NCBI RefSeq assembly: GCF_003627755.1
Contig: NZ_CP032694.1
Coordinates: forward strand, 3,587,501 to 3,651,500
Direction of reading: 5' to 3'
Length of the DNA: 64,000 bases
DNA from: Rhizobium jaguaris
Lineage (GTDB): Bacteria; Pseudomonadota; Alphaproteobacteria; Rhizobiales; Rhizobiaceae
Program-made: the position numbers and the translations under genes
Shown here: one piece after another, positions 29,310 through 37,301 of the stretch
Position numbering within the stretch: the stretch's first letter is position 1
Layout of the letters: each line of letters begins with the position of its first letter
Notes under the pieces: generated by a model
Database searches by the model: none
What the model saw: the letters and a program-made list of their open reading frames with translations, nothing else
Told to the model about the DNA's origin: nothing

Positions 29310-29734
29310 CCCACGACGAACCTCTCAATGGTGTGAAATTCCCCTCGAAGTTTGGCGGAGGCTTTTTCGGGCCGGACACCTCGGCCGCAATTGCAAAAAT
29401 GACGACAAAGAGCGTTATGTCGCCCTTGCTCTGGTTCGAAGGAATAACGCTGGGGCCCATTTTGCTGGCTGCATACATGATGCCCGATCAGCGTCCGCTG
29501 CTCATTTATGCGGCCCTTGCGCTGGTCACCTTCGGCGTCGGAACATTTGCCTATTTCGCTCTTAGAAGCCCGGACAGGTTACAATCTGAGGAATATCTGC
29601 TCGCGCGGAAACACTATGAAGTGCTCCAAGAAAATGGAAAGGGCCCCAAGACAATTGATGTAACGTTGGACGTGATGGAACAAGCGGTAAACAAGCGGGT
29701 TCAGCCGAGAAAAGGAACGGAAGCAAATGACTAG
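29306..29734 (+). CDS. Two-span membrane protein of the candidate defence cassette
   Basis: 142 residues with two membrane helices at about residues 41-59 (LLWFEGITLGPILLAAYMM) and 64-88 (LLIYAALALVTFGVGTFAYF). A charged cytosolic C-terminus contains a helical segment. It overlaps both neighbours (4 and 8 bases), so all three are translated together. Small two-helix proteins of this kind act as membrane effectors in several defence systems; here this is only an analogy. Confidence 0.55.
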   Translation: MTHDEPLNGVKFPSKFGGGFFGPDTSAAIAKMTTKSVMSPLLWFEGITLGPILLAAYMMPDQRPLLIYAALALVTFGVGTFAYFALRSPDRLQSEEYLLARKHYEVLQENGKGPKTIDVTLDVMEQAVNKRVQPRKGTEAND

Positions 29735-30056
29735 TAAAATATATATGCTGACGTTCTTTGATCCGAATTACGACTGGGATCGGATGAATTATTTCATTAC
29801 CCATAGCCCCTATGTCGAAAGTTATTGGAACTATATTCCTCTAGTCTATTGCTTCAGGGCTAGCAGACCGGTCAACGAGCTAAGAGTCCACTTTGAATTT
29901 TTGTTTCCAAGAGGAAACTTTCTTATTTCCGAGATTGATCCTCTTAACATGGACGGCCGTCTTCCCACCCCGGAAGCATGGGAATGGTTTCACCGGGACA
30001 TAACCAGTCAGGCTATTCCTGATGGAACGCCTAAGAACATGCTGCTGGGAAAGTAG
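29727..30056 (+). CDS. Small protein, possibly Cas2/VapD-like ferredoxin fold
   Basis: 109 residues. The beginning MTSKIYMLTFFDPNYDWDRM and the late motif NFLISEIDPLNMDGRLPTPE plus AWEWFHRD resemble small single-domain proteins of the SinR/Cas2-like group (beta1 ending in a polar or acidic residue, a late beta strand, then an AW-WF segment). The likeness is weak. The DNA is clearly AT-rich compared with the host. It overlaps the membrane-protein gene by 8 bases. Confidence 0.5.
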   Translation: MTSKIYMLTFFDPNYDWDRMNYFITHSPYVESYWNYIPLVYCFRASRPVNELRVHFEFLFPRGNFLISEIDPLNMDGRLPTPEAWEWFHRDITSQAIPDGTPKNMLLGK

Positions 30057-30100
30057 GCTTGCCACGCCGGCGCCCCCTCAACCACTCCAACGCAAAGAAT

Positions 30101-30141
30101 CGCCGAGACCTTATATGATTCGAACCACGAAAACGCGCTAC
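30101..30141. repeat. 41-bp repeat, solo copy of a transposase 3' end
   Basis: Matches 32757-32797 at 40 of 41 bases. There the sequence is the 3' end of the decayed IS630-type transposase and the DNA past its stop. Here only this short piece is present. The rest of the 30057-30255 gap shows nothing I can interpret. Confidence 0.75.
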
Positions 30142-30255
30142 TAGATCGGTTTCCGAAATGTAACCCTGAACAAACCTATCGAACTCGCTAATGCAAGTTC
30201 GAGGGGAACGGATTTCGTGTTCTCCGGCGTCACAACCTGCGCCGGAACGTTGCCC

Positions 30256-30432
30256 CTAAGCACAGCGCCTTGCGCAGCATGTAACGGCGCATTTTACTCC
30301 GATGGGATTTTGATGAATCAGCACCCGCAAGCGTTCCGGGACGGAGCCTGGGTCGAAGCCGGGCGGCGGCATCTCGTTCGCCATGACAACACAGTTGAAC
30401 AGCGTGGCCGCCACCAGGATCAGCGAACGCAT
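30256..30432 (-). CDS. Possible small secreted protein
   Basis: 58 residues. MRSLILVAATLFNCVVMANE reads as a signal peptide cleaved after VMA; the tail has a cysteine-rich end (CAVTCCARRC). AAAGG lies upstream at a usable distance. It follows the 529-residue gene on the same strand after 93 bases. Not recognised and short, so caution is due. Confidence 0.4.
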   Translation of the reverse strand: MRSLILVAATLFNCVVMANEMPPPGFDPGSVPERLRVLIHQNPIGVKCAVTCCARRCA

Positions 30433-30525
30433 CATCACGCCTTTCTAGTTTTGCATCATGCGTGCGCGCCCAACGAGAATAATATTGCGAGCAACGAAGT
30501 TTCAATCTCAGTGGAGGACTATAGC

Positions 30526-32115
30526 TCAATCGTATTTCTTGATTGCCTCACATGCTTCCGCAATACTTTCTTTTGTCGTTCCAGATTGCATCTCCGCCAA
30601 CATCTTCGTCATAAGAGAAGCGTAGCGGCCACCCGGCGCGATGTCGGACCATTTTACTCCGGCGTCTGCTGCCCATTTTGCGATCTGATCCTCGTGAGGT
30701 TTCGACGATGGGCACCTTTGCTGGAGCGATAATACCCGCGCAGCCATCATTGAAAAGACCTTTACGTTCTGAGGGATTGTTGGGTCTTGGTACCATTCAG
30801 CGAAGCGAAGTGCCTCAACGGCTTTCCTATCGCCTTCGATCTTTAGTTCACGTGACACCTGATCGGCTGCGGCTGCCGCGTTGTCGGAGATTTCAGGATG
30901 TGCGGGATCAGCGCCGAAGCGTCTGTAAATGGTGACGCTCCCACCACCGCCGTCTCGCGTGAATGCTTGGCATTCAATTTTAACGCCACGGACTTCCCGA
31001 TCAGCAAGTTCGGCGGCACTCGATTTGAGCGCGTCAGTGACGCACGCCGACGTTTCTGTCATGATCTCTGCGCGAGTAGCCCCCGTTACGAACTCGCCGC
31101 CCTTGGCGATAAGAGCCGCAATGTCAGAAGGCGGTCGCGCCTTTCCTTCCCAATAGACCGCAAAGTCGGGCTTTTGCTTTGGACCGAATGGGCAGCCATA
31201 AGTCACAGTAGTAGCTGCTCCAACGTGGCCGATCTCGATGTTCATGCTCCTCTGCTGTCCTGTCCCACCTCCAAGATATGCGGCGAGCTTCTTTGCGCCC
31301 GCGAGACACTTTGCAGCATTGACCTCATCGTTGAACAAATCAGGCTTCGGTCGAACGACCGATTGAGTGACATCCGTGGTCAGCATAGCTTCAACACTGA
31401 TGTCATCAATCAGCTTGCCGATCTCAACGGGTGGCCGCGCTGTAGGAATGGGATAATCGAGCACGTCATCAATGACAAAAATATGCTTGTCCAAGGCCCG
31501 CTTCGTCGTCTCGGTCCCACCGACACCAGTCAGCATTTGGACCTTTGCTTCTGCGCATGGTTTGCTCTTCTGGAGCGAGACCGCAGTTAAAGTCAAAAGC
31601 TGAGCGGGAAACTGGAAGCCTTCTTTGACTTCATAGTGCCATGTTGACGGGTCCTCCGGCTTGCCGAGGTTTGGCCCATCATCCTCGAAGACAGTTGTCG
31701 CCGGAATGATAATTTCATCTTGGGCCTTTAGATGAACGTCCTTGTCTGCAAGGCAAATCCTCGCAATCCCGGGGGAGCCGTCTACCGGTCTCGGTGGCGG
31801 CTCATCCTTCACCGGCAGAGCAGGCATATCTGGCCGCGCGAGTGTTTCAGCTTTCGGCGTAGTGGTTTCGACCTGCGTAGCATTGGCCGGCTGGTCTGGC
31901 GTGAACAAGCTGATCGATACGAAGAACGCTACAACCGACGCGCCAAGTGCAAGTGCCGCACGTCGTCTCAGGCGTCGGCCAAGGATGGAAAGGAGACTGA
32001 CCCCAGCTACCGCGAGGCTCAGAACGGAAATAAATGCGTATAGTGTATTCAAATCATCCTCGCCGAGCACGCCTAACTCTGCGCGCAACCTTAGCGGTAA
32101 GCTGAAAACGCGCAA
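30526..32115 (-). CDS. Membrane-anchored protein of unknown function, 529 residues
   Basis: Two membrane helices near the N-terminus (about residues 26-46, LYAFISVLSLAVAGVSLLSI, and 53-72, ALALGASVVAFFVSISLFTP), then a Pro-rich linker and a large soluble domain with five or six scattered cysteines, probably periplasmic. The C-terminal segment from about residue 430 is helical (AEWYQDPTIPQNVKVFSMMA). I recognise no family. It lies between the two copies of a 41-bp transposase-end repeat, so it may have come in as a unit. It points leftward, opposite to most cargo genes. Confidence 0.6.
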   Translation of the reverse strand: MRVFSLPLRLRAELGVLGEDDLNTLYAFISVLSLAVAGVSLLSILGRRLRRRAALALGASVVAFFVSISLFTPDQPANATQVETTTPKAETLARPDMPALPVKDEPPPRPVDGSPGIARICLADKDVHLKAQDEIIIPATTVFEDDGPNLGKPEDPSTWHYEVKEGFQFPAQLLTLTAVSLQKSKPCAEAKVQMLTGVGGTETTKRALDKHIFVIDDVLDYPIPTARPPVEIGKLIDDISVEAMLTTDVTQSVVRPKPDLFNDEVNAAKCLAGAKKLAAYLGGGTGQQRSMNIEIGHVGAATTVTYGCPFGPKQKPDFAVYWEGKARPPSDIAALIAKGGEFVTGATRAEIMTETSACVTDALKSSAAELADREVRGVKIECQAFTRDGGGGSVTIYRRFGADPAHPEISDNAAAAADQVSRELKIEGDRKAVEALRFAEWYQDPTIPQNVKVFSMMAARVLSLQQRCPSSKPHEDQIAKWAADAGVKWSDIAPGGRYASLMTKMLAEMQSGTTKESIAEACEAIKKYD

Positions 32116-32225
32116 GTCCCCAGCGGGCCGCCTAGACGACCGATTCCATGAAAGCGGCGTTTGATGGAACCTGAAGTGCGCTGGTGGATTCCTGGTTTGA
32201 GACTATTCAAACAAGGAGTTTCATC

Positions 32226-32769
32226 ATGACACCAAGGCGGCGAGTATTGAATTGGCGATGAGCGAGCAAGAGATCGAAACGCTGACGGCTCTTTCGCGGT
32301 CTCGAACCGAGCCGGTGAGCCGGGTATCCGGCGTTTGTGCGCGATTTTGAATATAGACGTCACGGCACGCTCAGCCTGTTGGCCGGAAATGACCTGCTGA
32401 CAGGCTAGGTCCACGCGCTCGTCACGACCGCCACCGCTCGCGCGAGTTCATCGAATCCGCCTATCCGGGCGGCACCGCCATCAAATTGATCAATTGATCC
32501 TCGACAATTATTCCGCACATCATCTCGAAAGAAACCAGAGCCTGGCTCGATAAACGACCGGCAAGCCGCTTCGAATTTACCTTCACGCCCAAACACGGCT
32601 CCTGGCTCAACCTGATCGAGGGCTTCTTCTCCAAGTTCGCCCGCTCCGTCCTGCGCCACACCCGGGTGAGCTCAAAGCACGAGCTCAAGGAGCGCATTAT
32701 GGCCGGCATCGACGACGTCAATCGTTATCCCTCATCCACACATGGTCCTACAAGCTCGCCGAGACCTGA
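32226..32769 (+). pseudogene. Decayed IS630-type transposase
   Basis: Several frames together read as an IS630 transposase: ETLTALSRSRTEPVSRV (N-terminal HTH), then FEYRRHGTLSLLAG, REFIE, ISKETRAWL, RFEFTFTPKHGSWLNLIEGF plus FSKFARSVLRHTRVSSKHEL, ending YKLAET. Much of the first half is missing and several frameshifts are needed. The DDE Glu (NLIEGFFSKF) survives but the protein cannot be made. It is a different element from the intact one at 16349. Confidence 0.8.
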
Positions 32770-32797
32770 TATGATTCGAACCACGAAAACGCGCTAC
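32757..32797. repeat. 41-bp repeat at the 3' end of the decayed transposase
   Basis: Partner of 30101-30141 (one mismatch). It covers the last codons of the transposase and about 28 bases beyond, so it probably includes the right end of that element. Confidence 0.75.
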
Positions 32798-32909
32798 CAG
32801 TGACGGAGAAAATCTCTTCGAAAAGAACGTCCGGTGGGCTCGGTTTCAGCAGAAGCACGATGGCGGTGTCAGCAGTTCCGCTCATGGTGTCTGGGATTTG
32901 ACGAAAGAG

Positions 32910-32929
32910 TGGTGCCAACTGGTGCCAGA
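32910..32929. repeat. Candidate integrase arm-type binding sites, right end
   Basis: TGGTGCCAAC (32910-32919) and TGGTGCCAGA (32920-32929) repeat the tandem seen at 20403-20422 with the same 10-base period, about 180 bases inside the right attachment site. Confidence 0.55.
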
Positions 32930-33105
32930 TCAGCCCCCAAACGGGGCATAAACTGACCACTAATCGCCTCCATATGGCACTATGAGGCGGCATCGGGAGA
33001 CGCATCTGCGAAGATGATACGAATGCCGTAAATAGTTGATAAATATTTAGAAAATCAACCAATCAGTTCGCCTTGGCAGAGACGGGAAGGATGGCGGGCG
33101 CGATT

Positions 33106-33153
33106 TTGACATCGTAGGGGTCACAAGTTCGATCCTTGTCACGCCCACCATCC
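33106..33153. repeat. Attachment site (distal copy, tRNA-Val 3' fragment)
   Basis: Identical over 48 bases to 20311-20358. It lacks the acceptor 5' strand and D-arm, so it is not a tRNA gene. It marks the right end of the island. Confidence 0.93.
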
Positions 33154-33166
33154 AAGTTTCTGATAT

Positions 33167-33200
33167 AAAAGGCCTTTCGAGAAATCGAGAGGCCTTTTTT
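33167..33200 (+). terminator. Original host terminator of tRNA-Val
   Basis: AAAAGGCCTTTCGA, loop GAAA, TCGAGAGGCCTTTTTT; one wobble pair. It sits 14 bases past the distal attachment site, the same relative place as a tRNA terminator, so the island separated it from its gene. Confidence 0.8.
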
Positions 33201-33394
33201 CATTGTGGTCGGCGGGTGCGTGAATCTCTTCCACAACAACGATGGCCTCGCCCGTGCTTCAACTGCGCCGCTTGCAGGCTCCTACAGCTGGCTCCGCGTT
33301 CACGCGACGTTCACATGAACATAATCATACCCTAAAGAGTTATATATGTGAGTCGAACGTTAGCAATATATGGCGCATTGCGCCGGAGGTGGTC

Positions 33395-33736
33395 ATGATC
33401 AAGAAGACAATTCTCTCGGTTTTCATCGTTGCTGCATTTGCAAGCAGCACGGCGATCCCGGGCAGCTACGCGCAAGCGCAGCAATATGATGGCCGGCCCC
33501 CGTATCGTCATGGCGACTGGGATCGGCATCATCATCATCACAATAATGGAAGTGTAATTGCCGGCGGCCTGGCAGCCGGGGTTATTGGCGGCTTGATCGG
33601 CGGCGCAATCGCAAACGGTGGAGGAGGGTATTATGAGCCTGCTCCCCCGCCGCCAAGATGCTGGTATGAGAGCCGCCCGGTCCAAAACGAATATGACGAC
33701 GGGTACCACTACGAGCGAATGCGCGTCTGCGATTAA
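33395..33736 (+). CDS. Exported His-rich, glycine-zipper protein
   Basis: 113 residues from ATG 33395 with GGAGGTGG upstream. Signal peptide MIKKTILSVFIVAAFASSTA continuing to YAQA. Then a histidine run (DWDRHHHHHNNG), a glycine zipper (SVIAGGLAAGVIGGLIGGAI) and a Tyr/Pro-rich tail with two cysteines. Small rhizobial envelope proteins of this design are common but uncharacterised. The His cluster could bind metal. A longer in-frame start would hide the signal peptide. Confidence 0.75.
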   Translation: MIKKTILSVFIVAAFASSTAIPGSYAQAQQYDGRPPYRHGDWDRHHHHHNNGSVIAGGLAAGVIGGLIGGAIANGGGGYYEPAPPPPRCWYESRPVQNEYDDGYHYERMRVCD

Positions 33737-33760
33737 CAGCCGCGAATCATTCAGGTCCGG

Positions 33761-33795
33761 GAGCAAGGGCGCCGCTACGTGCGGCGCCCTTGCTC
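33761..33795. terminator. Perfect 15-bp inverted repeat, probable bidirectional terminator
   Basis: GAGCAAGGGCGCCGC (33761-33775), loop TACGT, GCGGCGCCCTTGCTC (33781-33795). It lies between two convergent genes (ends 33736 and 33824). There is no T-run on either side, so it may stabilise 3' ends rather than terminate. Confidence 0.6.
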
Positions 33796-33823
33796 GTCAA
33801 ATGGCGAGGCTGAACTTTGGCGA

Positions 33824-34132
33824 TCAGCGATCCAGGAAGTGCCGGTACCAAGCCGTCGTCGGATAGGCGTAGGCGCCGCGATCCACAAAGCTGTGTCGAT
33901 ATAAACAATCTCTCAATGCAAGTATGTACATGGTGCTGTTTGGATCGGGTGATCCCCGAGACCAGGAATAGGCCTCCGGTTCGCAGTAGCGCAGAGCCCT
34001 ATCGTATTTCGCTAAAAGCACGGGATCGGAATCGACACGGATACCGTGATATGACTGATAGTTCGAGGGCGCTTCGCCTGCAGAGACGCAAGCCAAGCTT
34101 AATACCGCCCCTAACGCTAACATCATTCTCAT
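33824..34132 (-). CDS. Small exported protein
   Basis: 102 residues from ATG 34132, with GAGAGG nine bases upstream. Signal peptide MRMMLALGAVLSLACVSAGE (a cysteine at the end, but the lipobox is poor). The mature part has two cysteines (RYCEPEAYSW and LRDCLYRHSF) and the end YPTTAWYRHFLDR. Family not recognised. Confidence 0.6.
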   Translation of the reverse strand: MRMMLALGAVLSLACVSAGEAPSNYQSYHGIRVDSDPVLLAKYDRALRYCEPEAYSWSRGSPDPNSTMYILALRDCLYRHSFVDRGAYAYPTTAWYRHFLDR

Positions 34133-34349
34133 TTGTTTTGACCTCTCGCTGATGGCGTCTCGAATTCTCGAACGCGCGGGTTGAGGATAATGCTCTTTTC
34201 GCCGATATCCAATCACATGGTGATGTCCGGCGCTTGAACGCTCTACAAGCGGACGGCGCAAGCATGGCTTCCATCCACAAGTCCCTTGACTTCCGGTCGC
34301 GCTGTCACACTACTGTCACGCTAAAGCATTGATCGTACGGGAGGATGAC

Positions 34350-34580
34350 ATGGCGATCGTGAAGAAACAATTCTATAAAAACCACAAGCCCAACGGCGAC
34401 GAATATCTGTTTCACCTTGCCCGAGACACCGAAAGTGGCGAGGTCTTCGTCATCCGCCAATCCGACTATCTCGTCGACGGCGGCAGCGAAAAGAAGATGA
34501 CGCTCTACGAATTTCTCGCCGGCGGCGGCAACCGGCAGAACGCCCTGCTGCAGTTGATCGGAACGCTCGTGCCGGAGTGA
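34350..34580 (+). CDS. Conserved rhizobial small protein of unknown function
   Basis: 76 residues, MAIVKKQFYKNHKPNGDEYL at the start, preceded by GGGAGGATGAC. No signal or membrane segment. It looks like a compact mixed alpha/beta protein (DTESGEVFVIRQSDYLVDGG, then a helix MTLYEFLAGG). No function known to me. Confidence 0.65.
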   Translation: MAIVKKQFYKNHKPNGDEYLFHLARDTESGEVFVIRQSDYLVDGGSEKKMTLYEFLAGGGNRQNALLQLIGTLVPE

Positions 34581-34673
34581 CAAGCGTCCCTTGCCGGGCA
34601 TGCGTATTATCGCACCGGGATTGACTGCCACATTTCCATCGGCAAACCTGCGCGGGCTTGAAAGGAGCCATTC

Positions 34674-35162
34674 ATGAGATTCGCAGGCCTTGCCATTGGA
34701 TTGACAGTCGTGACCGTTGCAGCGAGCGCCGCTGCACAGAATTTTCCGGGGCCGGGTGTGGCTGTCATCAACGGCACATGTTCCAAGCTCGTCGTCGGCA
34801 AGCTCGATGCCTCGAAAGGCTGCAAGGCCGAGATCGCCACCGTGACGGGGCCGGATGGCTCGGTCACATTCATTTTTTCGTCTGGGGGCAAGATGCTTGG
34901 CTTCCAGGGCAACGGGCGCGGAATAAAGCCCGGCGCGAAGCAAGGAACCGCGCAATTGCCGATCGAGGTCATTTCCACCGGCGCCGGCAACAAGATGACC
35001 GGCCAGGTCGAGGCCAAGGGCGTCTGCACCTTCGCCAACCCCTATTCGGGTAAGCCCGTCGCCATCGAATGCTCCGCAAAATCGACCGAATTGAGCTTTA
35101 CCGGTAGCTTCCAGTCGAACGGCAAGCCCCCGTCGAGTGGCAAGCCACCACGCGGCAAATAG
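34674..35162 (+). CDS. Exported protein of unknown function
   Basis: 162 residues with AAAGGAGCC before the ATG. Signal peptide MRFAGLAIGLTVVTVAASAA cleaved near AAAQ. The mature protein has four cysteines (GTCSK, KGCKA, GVCTF, IECSA), probably two disulphides in the periplasm, and a Lys/Pro/Gly-rich tail. Not recognised. Confidence 0.7.
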   Translation: MRFAGLAIGLTVVTVAASAAAQNFPGPGVAVINGTCSKLVVGKLDASKGCKAEIATVTGPDGSVTFIFSSGGKMLGFQGNGRGIKPGAKQGTAQLPIEVISTGAGNKMTGQVEAKGVCTFANPYSGKPVAIECSAKSTELSFTGSFQSNGKPPSSGKPPRGK

Positions 35163-35211
35163 ACAAAGCCCATCTGGTCCGGGGCCCCCGGGCCTGCGCC
35201 GCCTCAGAATT

Positions 35212-35241
35212 CCAAATTTTACTTTGCCAAATTTTACTTCG
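35212..35241. repeat. Tandem 15-bp repeat across a stop codon
   Basis: CCAAATTTTACTTTG followed directly by CCAAATTTTACTTCG (14 of 15 identical). The stop codon of the minus-strand gene (35234-35236) lies in the second unit, so its last codons are echoed just past the stop. Confidence 0.7.
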
Positions 35242-35482
35242 AATGGCCTTTGTTTTTCCCGCCGTGATTGGCGTCGCCGGGCGCCTCCCGCGATAGGTCG
35301 GCGCCGCTGACATGCGCCGGCACGTGAACATCTTCATGTGTCGCAGGCTGCAGTGTCAGGTCGACATTGTGCGGCGGCAATACCTGCGCCTGGCGCAGAA
35401 CGTTCGGACGTGCGCGCTTCTGCCGGGCCGTCGGTTCCGGCTTCTTTTCTTTCGGCTTGCGATGAATGGGGTGGGGGCTCAT
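35234..35482 (-). CDS. Small basic hypothetical protein
   Basis: 82 residues, MSPHPIHRKPKEKKPEPTAR at the start, rich in Lys, Arg, Pro and His and probably disordered. AAGGAGG stands before the ATG at good spacing, the main evidence that it is real. The final stretch GDANHGGKNKGHSK is also basic. Function unknown. Confidence 0.6.
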   Translation of the reverse strand: MSPHPIHRKPKEKKPEPTARQKRARPNVLRQAQVLPPHNVDLTLQPATHEDVHVPAHVSGADLSREAPGDANHGGKNKGHSK

Positions 35483-35908
35483 GGAAGGTCCTCCTTGGCC
35501 GCTGCTCTCTATCCGACAATGAAATCCGCATATGGGACCCGCCTTGCAACGGACATCGCCCTGCCCGCCTTAAGGCCAAACGCCCGCTTCTCCGTTTGGT
35601 TCCGGAAATTCCTGTCCTGCCGACAATGGCCGCAGCGAACCGCGCGGGCTCTTGACGGGCGCCATAATTTCACTAACTAATGGTAGTATCTCCGCGCCTT
35701 CTGACATCGGTTGCGGATTGAACTTTGGTGCCGGGCCCCTCTGGCGAGAGTTTTAACGGCGCTCTCGCGATGTCGGTACCGCCTGCAGATGAGCCGGCGG
35801 ATATCTTTCCATGAATAGCGTGACCATGCCTCGCCCGCATGCCGTCTCTGGCGTGCGGCTATGCCTTGCCTCCGGATACACTTTTTCCATTCCCGACGAG
35901 GTGCGTCG
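35483..35908. other. Intergenic region upstream of the DUF475 gene
   Basis: No gene that I can support. An inverted repeat GCGAGAG / CTCTCGC lies near 35743-35769. I looked for a manganese (yybP-ykoY) riboswitch, which precedes some TerC-like genes, and did not see its conserved core. Confidence 0.45.
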
Positions 35909-37009
35909 ATGACGCAATCCTCTTCCTCCAAATCCACGCTCGGCTATTTCGGCTGGGCTTTCATCGTCACCATTGCCGGCCTCGTCTTGGGTGGACTGCT
36001 CGGCTGGAATATGACAGGTACGCTCGGCGGCTTGGCGACGGCCTTTTTCATCTGCGCGGTGCTGGCCGTGCTCGAAATATCGCTCTCATTCGACAACGCG
36101 ATCGTCAATGCCAACAAGTTGAAGGAGATGACGCCGGTCTGGCAGCATCGCTTCCTGACCTGGGGCATCGTCATCGCCGTCTTCGGCATGCGCATCGTCT
36201 TTCCGCTGGCGATTGTCGCGATCGCCGCCCATATCGATCCGTGGGAAGCACTGAAGCTCGCGGCGACCAGACCGGCGCAATATGCCGAGATCATGCACGG
36301 CGCACATCTGCCTATTGCCGCTTTCGGCGGCACCTTCCTGATGATGGTCGGCCTTACCTATTTCTTCAATCACGAAAAGAATGTGCATTGGATCGCCTTT
36401 CTCGAGAAGGCGATGGCCCATTTTGCCACCATCAAAGGCATCGAGATCGCCTTCGTGCTTATCTTCGCTCTGATCTTCGCCGGCCTGCTCGGCGGCGAGG
36501 ATGCGACGACATTCCTCTATTCCTCCGTCTACGGTCTCCTGACCTTTCTTTTGGTAGAGGTCGTCAGCGGCTTTTTGGATGCCTCGCAAAAGACGATGAG
36601 CGCCGCGGCCAAAGGTGGTCTCGGGGCCTTTCTCTATCTGGAAATCCTCGACGCCAGCTTCTCCTTCGACGGCGTCATTGGCGCCTTCGCGCTGACTCAA
36701 AACCTCTTCGTCATCGCCATCGGCCTCGGTATCGGCGCCATGTATGTGCGATCGATGACGATCATGCTCGTGGAAAAAGGCACGCTCGCCCACTATCGTT
36801 ACCTGGAGCACGGCGCCTTCTACGCCATCCTGATTCTCTCGGTGATCATGTATGTCCAAACACTCATACATATTCCCGAAGTCATCACCGGCCTCGGTGG
36901 CGCGGTGCTGATCGGCATCTCGCTTTGGTCGTCGATCCGCTACAACAAGCGCAACGGTCTAAACCATCGCTCAGCCGATGAAGAGCCGCGCGACAGAGCA
37001 AACGCGTAA
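35909..37009 (+). CDS. DUF475 (TerC-like) integral membrane protein
   Basis: 366 residues with about nine hydrophobic helices. The paired motifs of TerC-like transporters are present: LEISLSFDNAIVNANKLKEM in the first half and LEILDASFSFDGVIGAFAL in the second; the acidic residues within the membrane are the expected ion ligands. DUF475 proteins are linked to tellurium resistance and possibly to metal (Mn or Ca) export. GAGG precedes the ATG. The C-terminus is charged and cytosolic. Confidence 0.9.
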   Translation: MTQSSSSKSTLGYFGWAFIVTIAGLVLGGLLGWNMTGTLGGLATAFFICAVLAVLEISLSFDNAIVNANKLKEMTPVWQHRFLTWGIVIAVFGMRIVFPLAIVAIAAHIDPWEALKLAATRPAQYAEIMHGAHLPIAAFGGTFLMMVGLTYFFNHEKNVHWIAFLEKAMAHFATIKGIEIAFVLIFALIFAGLLGGEDATTFLYSSVYGLLTFLLVEVVSGFLDASQKTMSAAAKGGLGAFLYLEILDASFSFDGVIGAFALTQNLFVIAIGLGIGAMYVRSMTIMLVEKGTLAHYRYLEHGAFYAILILSVIMYVQTLIHIPEVITGLGGAVLIGISLWSSIRYNKRNGLNHRSADEEPRDRANA

Positions 37010-37301
37010 CAAAATGATCCACGGACGTTGCCGCATCAACATGGCGGCAACGCCTACGTCTTTCGATGGAAGTTCCCGCAACACGGATCTGGCCTCTCAA
37101 CCGAAGCATGACTTTGTCTGTTCGAATTTCCACACTAAGATCGGCGAATGTTCGCAGTCGATGTCAGATTCCCGCTGGTGTTTTCCTGAAAAATAACGCA
37201 ATGGCGAAGGCCAGTTGTTTAAAGGACGAGCGTCGCGATCGCCTATGCTGTAGATGTCCGCGAAGCGTTCTTGAATAAAGTGTCTAGAAGAGAGGCAAGA
37301 T

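Noticed and set aside
20577..33100. Complete prophage
   Set aside because: There are no terminase large subunit, portal, capsid, tail or lysis genes in the interval; only integration genes, regulators and cargo.
33106..33153. Second tRNA-Val gene
   Set aside because: Only the 3' part from the anticodon loop onward is present; the 5' acceptor strand, D-arm and promoter are missing. It is the distal attachment site.
35483..35908. Manganese (yybP-ykoY) riboswitch upstream of the TerC-like gene
   Set aside because: The conserved core was not found; only a simple inverted repeat is present.
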